Assembly (NCBI GenBank): GCA_016648135.1
Contig: JADDOH010011213.1
Coordinates: 53,969-117,968 of the forward strand
Direction: 5' to 3'
DNA from: Agrypnia vestita
Taxonomy: Eukaryota; Arthropoda; Insecta; Trichoptera; Phryganeidae
Length of the DNA stretch: 64,000 nt
In this document: positions 44,910 to 56,275 of the stretch, piece after piece
Numbering within the stretch: the stretch's first letter is position 1
Layout of the letters: each line of letters starts with the position of its first letter
Program-made: the position numbers and the translations under genes
The notes under the pieces: generated by a model
Database searches by the model: none
What the model was told of the DNA's origin: nothing
Seen by the model: only the letters and a program-made list of their open reading frames with translations

Positions 44910-45205
44910 CTTCCAAAAAAAGTCGGGAGCAATAAACAGAGGAATGGACACGTTAAAAAAATCAAATAGACACCCACCAAGCATATCGACAGATAGTTTA
45001 GTCAGCGCACAGGTCTAAATGCATTTAAACCTGCTGGCAGGGGTTTCGGCCGTTGGCGGAGGAGACATAATCAGCCCTTCCTGGAACAAGGGATGGGGAA
45101 ATCCAATTTTAAATAACACCTCCCCAAAACTAAATCCATCTATGCGAGTACCTATAACTGTACCTAAACATACCTTATCCGTAAGGGTTAACCCTTCTTG
45201 TATTC
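44910..45205 (+). pseudogene. Coding-like remnant, unidentified
   Basis: One frame encodes KKSGAINRGMDTLKKSNRHP, then PSISTDSLVSAQ, a stop at 45016, and then ISPSWNKGWGNPILNNTSPK continuing to about 45205. About 95 codons with a single in-frame stop and a proline/serine-rich composition unlike random AT-rich frames. It could be a decayed transposon ORF1/gag-like region or an orphan exon. I cannot assign a family. Confidence 0.3.
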
Positions 45206-45784
45206 TACATATATTTGTAAATATTTATCACATTAATTATTATGTAATTACATACATAATTTAATTAAATACTTGTAATCAGTGTAGTGTTAATTACATC
45301 ACGATATTTCACAGGAAAAAAATATTTCCTCACTCATACGTTCCACATGACCAAACCATCTCAGCGATCTTTTCTATATTATAATATATACCACGATACA
45401 GCCAGCATTATATTCACTTCTAATTTGTTCATTCCTCTTTCTATAGACCAAAGACTTTTCGCACAAGCGCCTTGGTGACGGAATTTCCACCGCATTCAGA
45501 CTACTTTCATTTTTTTTTTCATAACACACATCAAAATAAACAAACAAATAAAAAGTAGGAATTGCGTAATTTTTATATTACAGAGGTTCAGGAGAAGAAA
45601 GTTCGTAAGTCTGCTTAGGGAGTGAGTACTGTAAATTATTTTTTTTGCTGACATGTGAAATATGTTCATGGCATGAAGATCTGCATCAAGGAGGATTTAC
45701 TTGATAATTTATCAAAGCAAAGATGTTGTGTTATAAAAAACGTGATATTCTTTATCTTTATCTTTATTTCATTCACCAGGAGTC

Positions 45785-46500
45785 TAGTAAGTAGGATTTT
45801 CGATGTATGCAAGAAAATTGATCTTGTTATGAATGTAAACATGTCCAAAGTGATGGAATTCGAGAAGGTAGAAAGTAAAACAACGTGTGAAATACTAGTA
45901 GGCAATGAATGTTTGGAACAAGTAGATGAGTTTATGTGCTTGGGAAGTATATTCGATAGAAAAGGGAAGATTGAGAATGATATCGAGAGTAGAGTGACTG
46001 CGGTAAATGGGGTGAAGAATGATTTGAATGCGATAATTTCCAATAGATATATTTCCAACTAGACAGGACTAGCGATACACAATGGAATTCCGGCACCAAA
46101 ACTGCGGAACAAAGTACAAAGAATTGAAGCCTGGAGCTGGCAGAAGAGAAACGAACGTAGACTGAATGTAGTGGAGATTAGATCGCTCACACATTTGTGT
46201 GGCAAATCCATTTATAAACATGGTAAAGAATTAAGATATTTAGAAATTAATGTAAAGCTGATCTAAGCATGATTGATAGAATTAAAAACGGGCCGCTCAG
46301 GTAGTTTAGACAAGTTGAGCAAATGAACGAGGAAATAATGGAAAGAGAGGGTGACTGCGGAAGACGTGATACAACCAGATTAACCAGGTACTAGAAAATG
46401 GTCCCGTTAGAAGCCTCAACAACCGTCGAGCTTGCAAGTGAAGATGTATGAATGCGGATGAGGCGACAGTTGTATGTCAGGATAAAAGAGCGTGGTGGTC
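45785..46500 (+). pseudogene. LINE reverse transcriptase C-terminal half (family L1a)
   Basis: From just after the polymerase catalytic region: DVCKKIDLVMNVNMSKVMEF, then QVDEFMCLGSIFDRKGKIEN and DIESRV, the post-catalytic blocks of insect non-LTR polymerases. A stop at 46060 is followed by frame-shifted RIEAWSWQKRNERRLNVVEI, HLCGKSIY and 'RIKNG.L' blocks, then the LEAST(T)V/MNADEA-like end near 46440. Truncated 5', with several stops and shifts. It encodes no functional enzyme. Confidence 0.8.
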
Positions 46501-46899
46501 TATTCACTTATACCACCTATCCTATCTAAAATGTTTCGGTAAATAAATCTTTGTATTTGTTTGTCCAATGACGTTCACATATCGTTCTTCCAATCTCATT
46601 CGGTAATCTCTGAGAATACATGGTTCTTGGAATATGTTTTTTGTCCTCACAGCGAGAAGTTTATAAATAAAACTCTTAATCTATTGACTATTCAGTACCT
46701 TCTAGTATAAAACCATTTAATAAATTTATAACCTAACAAACTATAATGGGAATCATAGTATTAAATTTTTTTTTGTAACAATTCATTTGTTTTAAATTTT
46801 CGATGAGAAAATGAATAAGCATTTTGCAAAACTTCGGTGGTTATCTAAATAGAGAACACATTATAAGACAAATAAAGAGTTTACAGGAGGTAAGATCTG
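46501..46899. other. AT-rich DNA, no feature seen
   Basis: AT-rich, no recognised feature. Confidence 0.4.
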
Positions 46900-47065
46900 A
46901 GATGAAAGTAAATTTAATTTCCAGTTTTTGAAACGGCACTCGACAAAAGTTGGGATTCGTGCCTCTCGTCCGAGGGTCGCTCCAACCCTCACGGCTCGGG
47001 AAAATAGCGATGCATTGTTTTCTTTCGCAGGGCTGACATTATTTGGGGTGTATTTTTTTAAAATC
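46900..47065. other. GC-enriched island (candidate noncoding element)
   Basis: A short island containing CTCGTCCGAGGGTCGCTCC. The 68-codon minus frame has no domain. Confidence 0.25.
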
Positions 47066-47547
47066 AATTAATTTTAAATTATGTTTTTTAATATTACATT
47101 TTAAAGGAATATTGATGGAAAATCTAAACGTGATAAGAATAAAAACGGTAGAATTCTTCACTCTCCTTTGTTATAATATTTCAGGGTGGGTACAATTTAT
47201 AAATATCGGGTAACATAATCGTGGGTAAATTAATTGATAAAAATGTTAATATATTCACTTTTTTTTTGCAATCACCGTATTTCTTTTATTTTTTTTTAAT
47301 ATCTTACATAACTGCATATATATGCTGTTTACGTCTAAGAATACATTTTATTTCAACACAACTATGAACTACATTGCAGTTATCATAATTTCTCACAATT
47401 CGTTGTAAAATAATACTCATAAGAATGCTCTCCACTTTTTTTTTTTTAAAAAAAGGAATGGAAACCTAAGAGGTTTATGGGTAACATTTTTACATGATTC
47501 AATATAAGAAAATATAATAATATAATTTAGGTACAAAGTAATTTTTT

Positions 47548-48085
47548 TTACAGTTGGCCGAATTTTAATATTTTTGTCACATCTGTTTTGAATTTGTCAG
47601 TGGTCAGTTGTTTGGTCTGTTGTGGCAGGTCATTGTATAGTTTTAGTCCGTTGCAAATTGGTCGGGATTGTCCTGTTTTTGTTTTGGCGTGTGTTATGTG
47701 ATAGTTTTGAGCCATTCTAGTGTTGTGTCGGTGTTTTTCGTGTATTTTGTGTAATTTTATGTCTTCGTCTTGTATTTCGCCAATTGCTAGTCTGTGAATG
47801 ATTTTAAGTGTTTCGATTTTTGTAATGTTTTCGATGTTTAATTGTTGTGTTATACGGTATACAGTTTCAGTTGGTGTCTGGTTCAGATCATAGACCATTT
47901 TTAATATTTTGTTTTGCTGTCGTTGGAGCCTCTTTAGGTTAGTTTTGTTTCCGAACGGTATCAAATATCCTATTCTACTCTTAACGTATGCCTGGTAAAT
48001 CAGAATTTTTATGGTCTTTGGTGTGATTTCGTGTATTTTGTGGAATAGGCTGGTCAGTTTTGTCAGTGAGTATTAATTACTTTGT
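47548..48085 (-). pseudogene. LINE reverse transcriptase C-terminus, jockey/CR1-like
   Basis: A minus-strand frame open for about 178 codons, from SLTKLTSLFHKIHEITPKTI and YQAYVKSRIGYLIPFGNKTN through LKRLQRQQNKILKMVYDLNQ, HNTRMAQNYHI and LKLYNDLPQQTKQL, to a natural stop at 47548. The order 'L..Q.K..R...', 'H.YNTR', 'G..L.N.LP' is that of the C-terminal region of jockey/CR1/I-type LINE polymerases. The upstream catalytic domain is absent. It is the least damaged coding remnant in the window, so a relatively recent, 5'-truncated insertion. Confidence 0.8.
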
Positions 48086-48855
48086 CTATTTTCCTTTGCT
48101 TTTTTCCATTTCATTTTTTCATCAGTTTGGTAGTTTTTCAAATAGCTTTGGAATTTAATAATTCTTGGTTTGGTCTCAGTTTTTTATTACTAGTTTTTTA
48201 TTCATTATGATTATATTTTATATCTGTATTGTGTTTGTGTTTTCATTTGTTCTTCTAATATTCTTCCAATTTCAGATTGTATTCAAGTTGTTTTTGTGTC
48301 GGTAAGATTTTACACTTTCTACATAGCTTGTTAGGCAGGTCCTTACATGCTTATTTTTGTTTCTTATTTGCGATGGTTTTAATAATTCTTCTTAATTGTA
48401 GCTGTTTTATTTTTTGTACTCATGCGTAATGCCCTTGTAGACAATGTTTTCTCGTACATCTCGGCTACGTCCAAGGTTCACGATCCGGGTTCTATTCGTA
48501 CCCTTGCTCACAAGGCGTCAGGTCGTAGATAGTAATCCTATTAAGGCTGTTTACTGGTGCATTCCAGAGCTCCTTTGCTTTGTTCTATGCCCCGTGGTTC
48601 TTCTGTGAGGTCCTCTATGGGCCACTTTCAGAAGTTTATTCCATTTATCGAAGGCCAAATGCTGAGATTTAAGAAGACTTAATTTTGCAATATGTCTGAA
48701 CACAATTTCGAAACGTATCAGAACCTGAATAACCATGTTTTTTTAAAAATTATTATAAGCATTCCTGTATTGGAGTATGAACGATTATGCTGCTATCTAT
48801 GAGCATGCTTTGTCCCAAATTCCCAGGGTATATTTTTAATGAATTTTTTTAACAT
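48086..48855. other. T-rich DNA with a GC-enriched patch
   Basis: T-rich on this strand (likely more decayed LINE sequence up to about 48400). A GC-enriched patch at 48420-48740 contains GGTTCTATTCG, a weak box-B-like word. Not assignable. Confidence 0.25.
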
Positions 48856-48859
48856 ACAG

Positions 48860-48915
48860 ACCGTCAACAGGTTATTGATGACCCTAATAGATGGTCATTT
48901 AGTGACATGGGAGTA
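48860..48915 (+). repeat. Dispersed repeat R1, copy 2
   Basis: GACCGTCAACAGGTTATTGA, GACCCTAATAGATGGTCATT and TAGTGACATGG, a diverged copy of 44505-44572. Confidence 0.45.
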
Positions 48916-49724
48916 CAAGTTTGAGCTATATACAGCTATGAATAAGCTTTTTTGTATAGTTTTTAAAGAAAACATCTAAAAATCAGATTCAACATTCTGG
49001 TACCATATATATGCACAGATTGGTATTAGGTAAAATAAGTTCACGTTGCAAACGAAGATTTTTTTGTATTTGATTTTAGTCCCCTTTTCTTACAATAATC
49101 TTATTTAATAAATAATCAATGAAGTAATACAATTAAGTTACAAAGGCGATTTGTAAGAATCTTAATTATGAAGTGGAATATTTGTTTCTGTGAAATAGCA
49201 CATACTATAAGTAAAAAATGTAACATGTTTATATTTATCTTTATATTTGTCTTAAGAATTGAAAAAACATGTACACTGAGTTAACAGAACCAAAACTCTC
49301 GTTCCAATTTTAGGATTCATTTAGATTTAGAAAGAGAATATTTATCTGTCAAGTTTAATCAATCCAATTAAATTTGCAGTAAAATGAATTTTTTGGAATA
49401 AGCAAAGAGTTAATAAATTTAAACGATAGTGTAAGTAGAATTACTACAACATTCATGTTTATTCTTTATTGTTACTTGAATGACATGAAGTGAATGTGAT
49501 AATAATTATTGTGATTAAATGTTTATTTATAAATGTACCGTTGTATAAGTCGTCATTTTCTACTTCTTATCAAATATAAGGGGATTACTAACCACGTGTG
49601 TTCTGACATTCATGATTGTAATATAGGTTCTAGATTCTCTTTGAATAATCGGAGAAAATGTGAATTAGTTTTATTTTTCTACAATTATGTTGAAATTTTG
49701 TGACGTGCTGAGCAATTATTCTTC
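48916..49724. other. AT-rich DNA, no feature seen
   Basis: AT-rich and featureless. Confidence 0.45.
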
Positions 49725-49865
49725 TTCTCGTTCTACACTACTGACCAAAGCACTGTCTCAAGTTTTTCAGCCATGATATTCTCCTTCTTCTGGGTCCCGA
49801 CTTCCGGCAATCTTTCCCTGCATTGTGAGTTGCAAGATCTCGCACTTCTCCGTATGCCTTGTAAT
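49725..49865 (-). pseudogene. LINE 3' end fragment (family L1c-like)
   Basis: The minus strand encodes RDLATHNAGKDCRKSGPRRR followed by RISWLKNLRQCFGQ, the terminal '(G)RRRISWLRNLR.W' block of an insect LINE polymerase, with an AGAAGAAGAAT tail. 5'-truncated. Confidence 0.65.
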
Positions 49866-49929
49866 ATGTTTTAATTATTATTTTTTCTTTATTCATCCGG
49901 TCGTCATTTAGCACATAATTAGATGGTAC

Positions 49930-50300
49930 AAATATTATCTTTTCGCTGCATGCGTCATACATTAGTCGGTTTTCAGACGCCTTATCGTTTCTGCGACTGT
50001 TTTGCGCTTCGTCCCCAGCGAGCCTCCGAACAGTTCCTCCTCACAAACAACCGTTTGTCACGGCCGACCCTCGGGACCGTCGCATGACTCCAACTTGCAC
50101 AATATCTTATTTAACTTGCGCTGTATTGTCCCAACTTTGGAGCGCCGTACGCTGTGCGCTGTACATCGGCAAGAAATTTGAATTCGATACTTTATAGCCT
50201 TTTGCAGGGAATGTGTCTCGTATCACATTTTATACTTAAAGTTTCGTGTTACTTCGACGGCGGAAATCCTTTTATTGAAGCTGTATGTCATATAAAACAT
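49930..50300. other. GC-enriched island (candidate noncoding element)
   Basis: About 370 bp of raised GC and CpG with no open frame of interest. Candidate regulatory island. Confidence 0.35.
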
Positions 50301-50554
50301 TAAATAATAGCAAATTTTATTATAATGCCCCGCTTTACCGCTTTTTACTCGGAGGAGTATAAATTTGCGAAGGTAAAACTTTAATTATTTTATATGTTTT
50401 AAAAATAACGTTGGCTTTTCCTCTACGGTGCTGTAAACTGAGATGACATTGCCTATAACTATATCTCTGCAAGTATATTAAATACAGATTACATATTTTA
50501 TGTACTCCTCCATAATATATTTATGTAGTTATTCAATAAAATAATTAAAATAAA

Positions 50555-50665
50555 TAAGTATTAACCGGACGTAAAATTATAAAAAAATTTCTCGAATAAA
50601 CTGGCATTAATTTGTGAATACGCGTGTGTGTTGTAAGATGGAATGGTGCGGGGAGCATAGTGCGT
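50555..50665 (+). repeat. Dispersed repeat P, copy 2
   Basis: GTATTAACCGGACGTAAAAT, TTTCTCGAATAAACTGGCAT and GGTGCGGGGAGCATAGTGCG match 41460-41565 in order. Confidence 0.5.
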
Positions 50666-51529
50666 GATGCGCATTTTAATTAAAATTAATAATTTTTAAC
50701 CCATGAAAATAGGTTATAGTCATTCCAGTTGTTAAGAATTGCTTGTACAATATTTCCTTAAAAATATCTACTGGACTTAGAAAATCAGGAAATATAAAAA
50801 GAACAAAAAAGAATACACTAGAAATCTCTTTTAAATAACGTAGAAGATAAGATCCCAAATGTGTATAATTAGTTTGTGATGACTGCAAATAAATATACAT
50901 AGGAAAACAAGTAGAAATTGTGAACAAAGCTTCTCAGAATATAAAAAAAAATATGCTAAAAGGTAAAGTAGATATTTAATTCGTGAAATATTTGATAGGT
51001 AACAACCATAAAATAAATAACCAATTCGCGCCAATTACATACACTTCGAAACTAAAGACCTTAGATTAAATTTGTGTGTTCAGCTAGAGATCACCAAACA
51101 TGAAGTAGATAAAAAAACAATAATAAATTAACAATACATATAGATCTCCTCTAATTGTTCTTTGAAAATAATTGTGGACAAATATAAAATCCTACATTAA
51201 TTCTTAAAATTATAAAGCATATTTTTTCAATAGTTTTCATATAAGTACAAGTTTTTAATATAAAATATTTTGATATAAATAAGGCAAAACGAGTCTCATA
51301 AAATTAAAAAATGATTTTTATTTCCATATGTGTCATTTTGGAGTCCTCTAAACTAACCCCCGAAACAATAAATTTGCAACAATCATGCATTGTTTTACTG
51401 TTTTACCATTCTTATTTGATTTTCTTAGATTTGTAAAATTGTGTAGGCTCGACATAATAATCCGCTTAACGATTTTTTTATTCTTATAATTTATTTATAT
51501 CCTAGACTTGAATATGTTTTCAAACTTCA
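50666..51529. repeat. AT-rich DNA ending in dispersed repeat Q
   Basis: Mostly AT-rich. At about 51210-51345 it matches the 56-kb element: ATTAATTCTTAAAATTATAA, then TAAGGCAAAACGAGTCTCAT and TTATTTCCATATGTGT. One-arm remnant of that element. Confidence 0.45.
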
Positions 51530-51785
51530 ATATTGTCGCATATTGGAGGAACTAAGAATACGATCCCAGTGATGAAGAATTCAGCAGAGAAAATTGAAGT
51601 TCCCAGAAATTTTCCGTTGGTATGGAAGATCGCTTTGTGGGGCATGACAAATAGCCTTCAGATATTATGCTCGCCTTTGATCTTTGCACTGAAACACGTT
51701 CAAATTCACTCATACAATGAAGTAAAAAAACAAAACTGGAAACTTTAAAATGTGAAATCCTTACACTTAAAATGACAGTCAACAG
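51530..51785. other. Weakly GC-enriched block
   Basis: Frames of 71 (plus) and 76 (minus) codons overlap and encode no domain. Possible noncoding element. Confidence 0.25.
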
Positions 51786-51921
51786 AAAAATATAATATTA
51801 AATTTTATAATTGACCTACGCGCGAATTTCCCCAAATATGATAAGTAATTGCAAAAAATTGATTTGATAACTTTAGTCATAATATTTTTTGAATTTTATT
51901 ATAAAACGTATAAATATTTCA

Positions 51922-51985
51922 CCTTGTCCTAAATGACTATCCATTAGGGTCATTCTGACCTGTCGATAGTCTTTAAATTAAAAAT
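51922..51985 (-). repeat. Dispersed repeat R1, copy 3
   Basis: CCTTGTCCTAAATGACTATC and CATTAGGGTCATTCTGACCT, the inverted counterpart of 44505-44572, nearly identical over about 55 bp. Confidence 0.6.
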
Positions 51986-52670
51986 AAAAAATAATAAAAA
52001 AATATATAATTTTTTTATGTTATACAAATCTATATAAAGCACTTTCTAAACAATAATTCGTTTTCCAAACAATATACATACAAAAGCCCGAGTATAACAT
52101 TCAAAGAAATATAATTTACAAACACACAACAAAATAAGATAAACATAACTTAATCAATCACTGCAAAATATAATAAGAAATTAAAAACATTATAAATAAT
52201 CGGGTCCTTTTTACAAATATTTACCCTTTAAACTGGTTTTCAAATTATTTCTTTTTTATTTTAAATTTTTTAATTATTTTAAATTAATTATTTAAAATAT
52301 TGTAAATATGTAGCTGTTTCGACTTACTAGGCCATTGAAATAGCTATCATATTTAAAACAACGCTCAACTTGCATAACTTAATAATAATATTTATTAAAA
52401 TTTAATTTATTTTAAATTTCATTAAAAATAAATATAGAATTCTACAAACTAAACCCAAAAATCATGAATAAATAGACTAAAAAGTAACATTTTAATTTAT
52501 TTTTTGTAAAAAAATCAAATTGAATACATTTTATAAAATATCTATAAATCTTGTTCCATCAAAACCAAATTATTTAAATTATAACACAAACTTAACACAA
52601 ATTTCTAAAATTTCCACTGAATTTCGGCGTAAAAAAGCGTAAAAAATTACGTCCATACTTCAAGGTTAAT
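51986..52670. other. Very AT-rich DNA, no feature seen
   Basis: Extremely AT-rich and featureless apart from simple A/T runs. Confidence 0.5.
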
Positions 52671-52675
52671 TAAGG

Positions 52676-53185
52676 TGTTTTGGATTCCACCACACGGGCG
52701 GCATCTGGCGTTCACTGGAAGCAATCGACCTACAGGCGGCGAGCGACAAGACCTTCATTCCTGTTCCGCTCGCTCGACCGCCAACACTACGAGACCTAAG
52801 TAACGCGTCGCGACTTTTCGGATTGTTACACGTTCGACGTTTAGGCTCGCGCGTACAAATATGTACTAACCTTAATCGAGTCCACGTTTCCAGTAAACTC
52901 TTTAACTAACCATATATTAGCATCACCCAACTTACCTTTGTAACTATCTTGAATAAACTCCTTGTAAATTGTATATATAACACAATGTGCTTCATTCCAT
53001 AGAAGTTAGCTACCTCGCAACGGCCCCACAGTCTTGAGCCAGCTGAGCTGCCAAAAGTAAGTCCAAATCCGATATATACCCTAGACACACGGGTTACAGC
53101 CTCAAAGTGCGAACGATATTGGGATCTCTGTGGCCTTGGAGTCGGGACCGCCTAGGCGCGGTACCGGAGTTTTCACAGCGGCACT
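52676..53185 (-). other. GC-enriched block, LTR-like or promoter-like
   Basis: On the minus strand TGTAACCCGTGTGTCTAGGG (from 53098) is followed by a TATA box (GGTATATATC, 53080-53071). A strong donor GTTACAAAG|GTAAGT lies at 52936/52935, and the segment ends ...CCAAAACA at 52676. TG...CA ends 423 bp apart with a TATA box suit a solo LTR, but the flanks show no target duplication. Alternatively it is a promoter with a first exon of about 110 nt (53045-52936). A 60-codon frame inside has no domain. Confidence 0.3.
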
Positions 53186-53289
53186 TATAGACATTCCCAT
53201 AAAGGCATAGCCTATTGTGGCTTTATTTCATCATTGGTTTGATAATTTATTGATTGATTTAATAATTAATTAAATTACTTGCTTTAACT

Positions 53290-53760
53290 TTTTAAAAATG
53301 AAGGTCTGGTCCTAAAGAATGAATACCTATCCAAAAAATTGGTAAGATCTGTCAAATGGTGTAGATTTGTATAGAAAATATATCATGTGGCGAGGGTGGG
53401 CAGAAGGGGGAGAGAAAATTTTCATCTGCGTTACCCGTCGGGTCCTGCAGAATAAGTATGTGAAATTTTGGGTTGGATCTATCACTGGTATAATTTTTTA
53501 TGGAAAACCTATACTGCGGGGAGAAGTAAGAGTCCTCAAAAATAAGTATGCAAAATTTGGATCAGATCAGTCAAGTGGTAAAGATTCGCAATAAAAATAT
53601 ATCGGGGGAGGGGGTTGGGTAAAGGAGGAGGGAAAAAAGTCACCCATGTTACCCGTTGGTTCCTTAAGAAAAACTTGACAAAATTTGGGTCAGATCTGTT
53701 ATACGGTGTAGATTTGTATAGAAAGTGTATCAGGGAGAGTTAAAGCATGTAGTCAATATT
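53290..53760 (+). repeat. Degenerate tandem-unit repeat (R2), second array
   Basis: Four or so diverged units containing GTGTAGATTTGTATAGAAAA, a 'TATATC(A/G)...GGGGGAG' purine-rich part, and 'GTTACCCGT(C/T)GG(G/T)TCC'. Same family as 5563-6390. Confidence 0.6.
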
Positions 53761-54529
53761 TTAGTTTTATTAAATAATGAGATCAGCTATCATACTTATT
53801 TTGAAAACGGTAGTAATTAAATTTTTATAATTTGTATGAAGTTATGGACAGACATATAATGAAAATATTATTATTGGATAAAATAAGATATAAGTTTTTT
53901 AAATATATGGAACTTAATGAATCATTTTTTAAATGAAGTCTCAATGAAAGCAATGGCTGCATACCTCAGAACAGGTATTTTTATCTACCTAGCGAGGTAG
54001 ATGATGATGAAGGCCTGCATACAAAAAATTGCATATTGTATTTGTTGCTATCTTATTCTGAAACTCTGCAAATATTCTTACCATTAATTATGTTTTGATC
54101 AAAGCTTGTTAAAAAAGTTAGTTTGCAAATAAATGCCGATTCATCGGCTACTGAAAAAAATTTAATTTGATAACTTTGTACACAAAAATTTCGTACAAAA
54201 TACAAGAGAAGTTTTTAGAAAAATTGTAAATTTCGCGCGCTTTGCCGTATGATCGCCTTAATGAAAGGAAATAGAGTTTCATTCACAATAATATTTAACT
54301 CCCGTGTGTCTGTGGTGTAACGTAGGTCTACATGTCATAGAAAATATGAAATATCTACCTTATTTACGTAAACTAAAACGTCACATTTTTTGTAATCATC
54401 GAATAGACAGACATTTTCACATTAAAATAACTAAATTAAACTGTTACAAATGTACGGATTTTTTAATTAAAAAATATTTATTCATTACTCTCGTATTTTC
54501 GGCCAGTGTATAAATCGAGCAAGAAAGAG
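53761..54529. other. AT-rich DNA with a foldback-end remnant
   Basis: AT-rich. TATGATCGCCTTAATG at about 54247 resembles the outer end of the foldback at 57707-58824 (GATCGCCTTAAG). Nothing else is defined. Confidence 0.3.
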
Positions 54530-54690
54530 CACGACAATACCACACATTTCACGTAGGACAGAGCTTGGCAGTTACTTGGGTTTCGGTGAAAGAGAAAACC
54601 ATATCGAAAGAGCGCGGTAGAGTCGCGTAACACGTGTTAGACAAAGACGGACTGTAGTCGCCGCGCCGTTGAATTTTGTTTGTAATGATG
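54530..54690. other. GC-enriched block
   Basis: Contains GTAACACGTGTTAGAC (E-box palindrome) and AAGAGCGCGG words. Short and unassigned; could be transposon-derived. Confidence 0.25.
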
Positions 54691-54839
54691 TGTCATGATT
54701 CTATGATAATTTACTAAAATAATGCAAATATGTATGTTTATCTTACATAATTATATAAAGGAACCTTTAACAAGTCTTATCTGTATTGAAAATGCATATT
54801 TTTTACCACACATTAAAAACTATGTCGATTTTTATTCAT

Positions 54840-55380
54840 GTAACACGGTGTTACAGCACCGTTCCCGAAGGTATTTTCAGCACAGTTTTTTTAAGAGTTA
54901 GGATAAATATTGACTCTATTCTACTTTTACTAAAAATGAAGCGGTGGAGAAAATTTTTCGTCGCAGTGTGTGATAGGAAAACGAAACCGCGGTACCTACC
55001 CGACCGCTAATGACCGTTTCGCTGTGTTATCGAATTAACGCCGCGGCGGCTCGGGCTGCACCCGCCGCCGCCTCCGCGTCCGGCCATAACTCGATACAGA
55101 TAACCGGGAAATTGATTCGGAATTAAAACGTCGGTGGGAAAGGCCGCACATGGCTCACTCCGCGCGGCGCCGAGTGCATGTATCGGGTATCGAGCGAAAC
55201 GCAGCCCGCGTAATTGATAATAGCCGCGAAATTAGATTGCCAACACGAATTATAGGCGCATAAACAAGCGAATAATTACCGATTTGCGGATTATTTGCGC
55301 GGGGCTTTGTTTTTATTTTTTCGGGACTGCCGAACTTTCGCTGAAAAAAATCAGTTCTAAAGGGGTTGGATATAATACTT
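54840..55380. promoter_or_regulatory. Long CpG-rich island (candidate noncoding element)
   Basis: About 500 bp of high GC, peaking at 55040-55085 (GCCGCGGCGGCTCGGGCTGC). It is followed by homeodomain/forkhead-type words (TAATTGATAATAGC, GCATAAACAAGCG). No long open frame on either strand. The strongest enhancer- or promoter-like island here by composition. Function inferred. Confidence 0.4.
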
Positions 55381-55449
55381 TGTGAACATTGGAGTTCTAC
55401 AAGTTTGTAGAACTCCATAATAACACATGTGGAATTTAAAACAATTCTT

Positions 55450-56275
55450 TTTTAGAATCAGGATAAGCTAATAAAAGATGTCAAAACAATGAATCTAGGC
55501 TACAACATGGGAGACAAAAAGATAGATATAATATGATATGCTGATGATGCGGTTTTAATAGCCAACTCCGAAGACGATCTTCAAAAACTTCTGCACAAAT
55601 TCCATATATCCTCACAAAGATTCAACATGAAAATCTCCGTAGCTATAGAGCATGGTGACATCGAAACACTCAGTATGATGCGAGCTTGCAATTGACGATA
55701 AAATAATAGAACTAGTAATGAGCTTCAAGTACTTTGGTGTCGAGATATCCAGCAGTAACGACCTCTACGAAGAAGTAAGAGAGCAAGCAAACAAAGCCGC
55801 AACTATTGCTGGATGCTTGAGAAATGCTGTCTGGAGAAACGAACATATGCTCAAGTAGAGCAAAGTGAAGATATATAAGACCTGTGTCCACCCAATCATG
55901 ACGTACGGTATCGAGACAAGGTCTGACACTACCAGAACTAAAAATCTCCTAAGAACAACTGAGGTGAAGACTCTCCGACCCATTGCGGGACTGACAATCC
56001 GAGACCGAGTGTGGAATTCCGAAATACGAAGGACTTGTGACGTCGAGGATATTGTCCGATGGGGAAGATCTAGAAGACGTTACTGGAGAGGTCATGTGGA
56101 GAGAGATTCTTCTGTGAGAGTAGTGAGCGTAGCAGCGAACAAGCTGCCGTCTGGTACCAGACTCCCAGGAAGACCACATAAAAGATGGCGAGTTAGCTGG
56201 ATATCTGTATCTCACGAACAGGCTCCGAGCAATGACAGGACGCAGTTCTAGATGAAGCAGAAGAAGAAGAATAAG
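55450..56275 (+). pseudogene. LINE reverse transcriptase, catalytic box to C-terminus (family L1d)
   Basis: The only LINE here that keeps the catalytic box: YADDAVLIANSEDDLQKLLH at 55537 on, preceded by an in-frame TGA. Downstream, in a changed frame, come YFGVEISSSNDLYEEVREQA, then IYKTCVHPIMTYGIETRSDT, RTCDVEDIVRWGRSRRRYWR and GRPHKRWRVSW. The order is RT catalytic region, 'YGIE' block and C-terminal domain. It ends with an AGAAGAAGAAGAA tail. Several stops and shifts; 5' part absent. Confidence 0.85.

Noticed and set aside
44910..45205. Complete host exon
   Set aside because: Internal stop and no consensus splice sites; kept only as an unassigned remnant.
52906..53088. 60-codon minus frame in the LTR-like block as a protein
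   Set aside because: Short, no domain, and it spans the TATA box.
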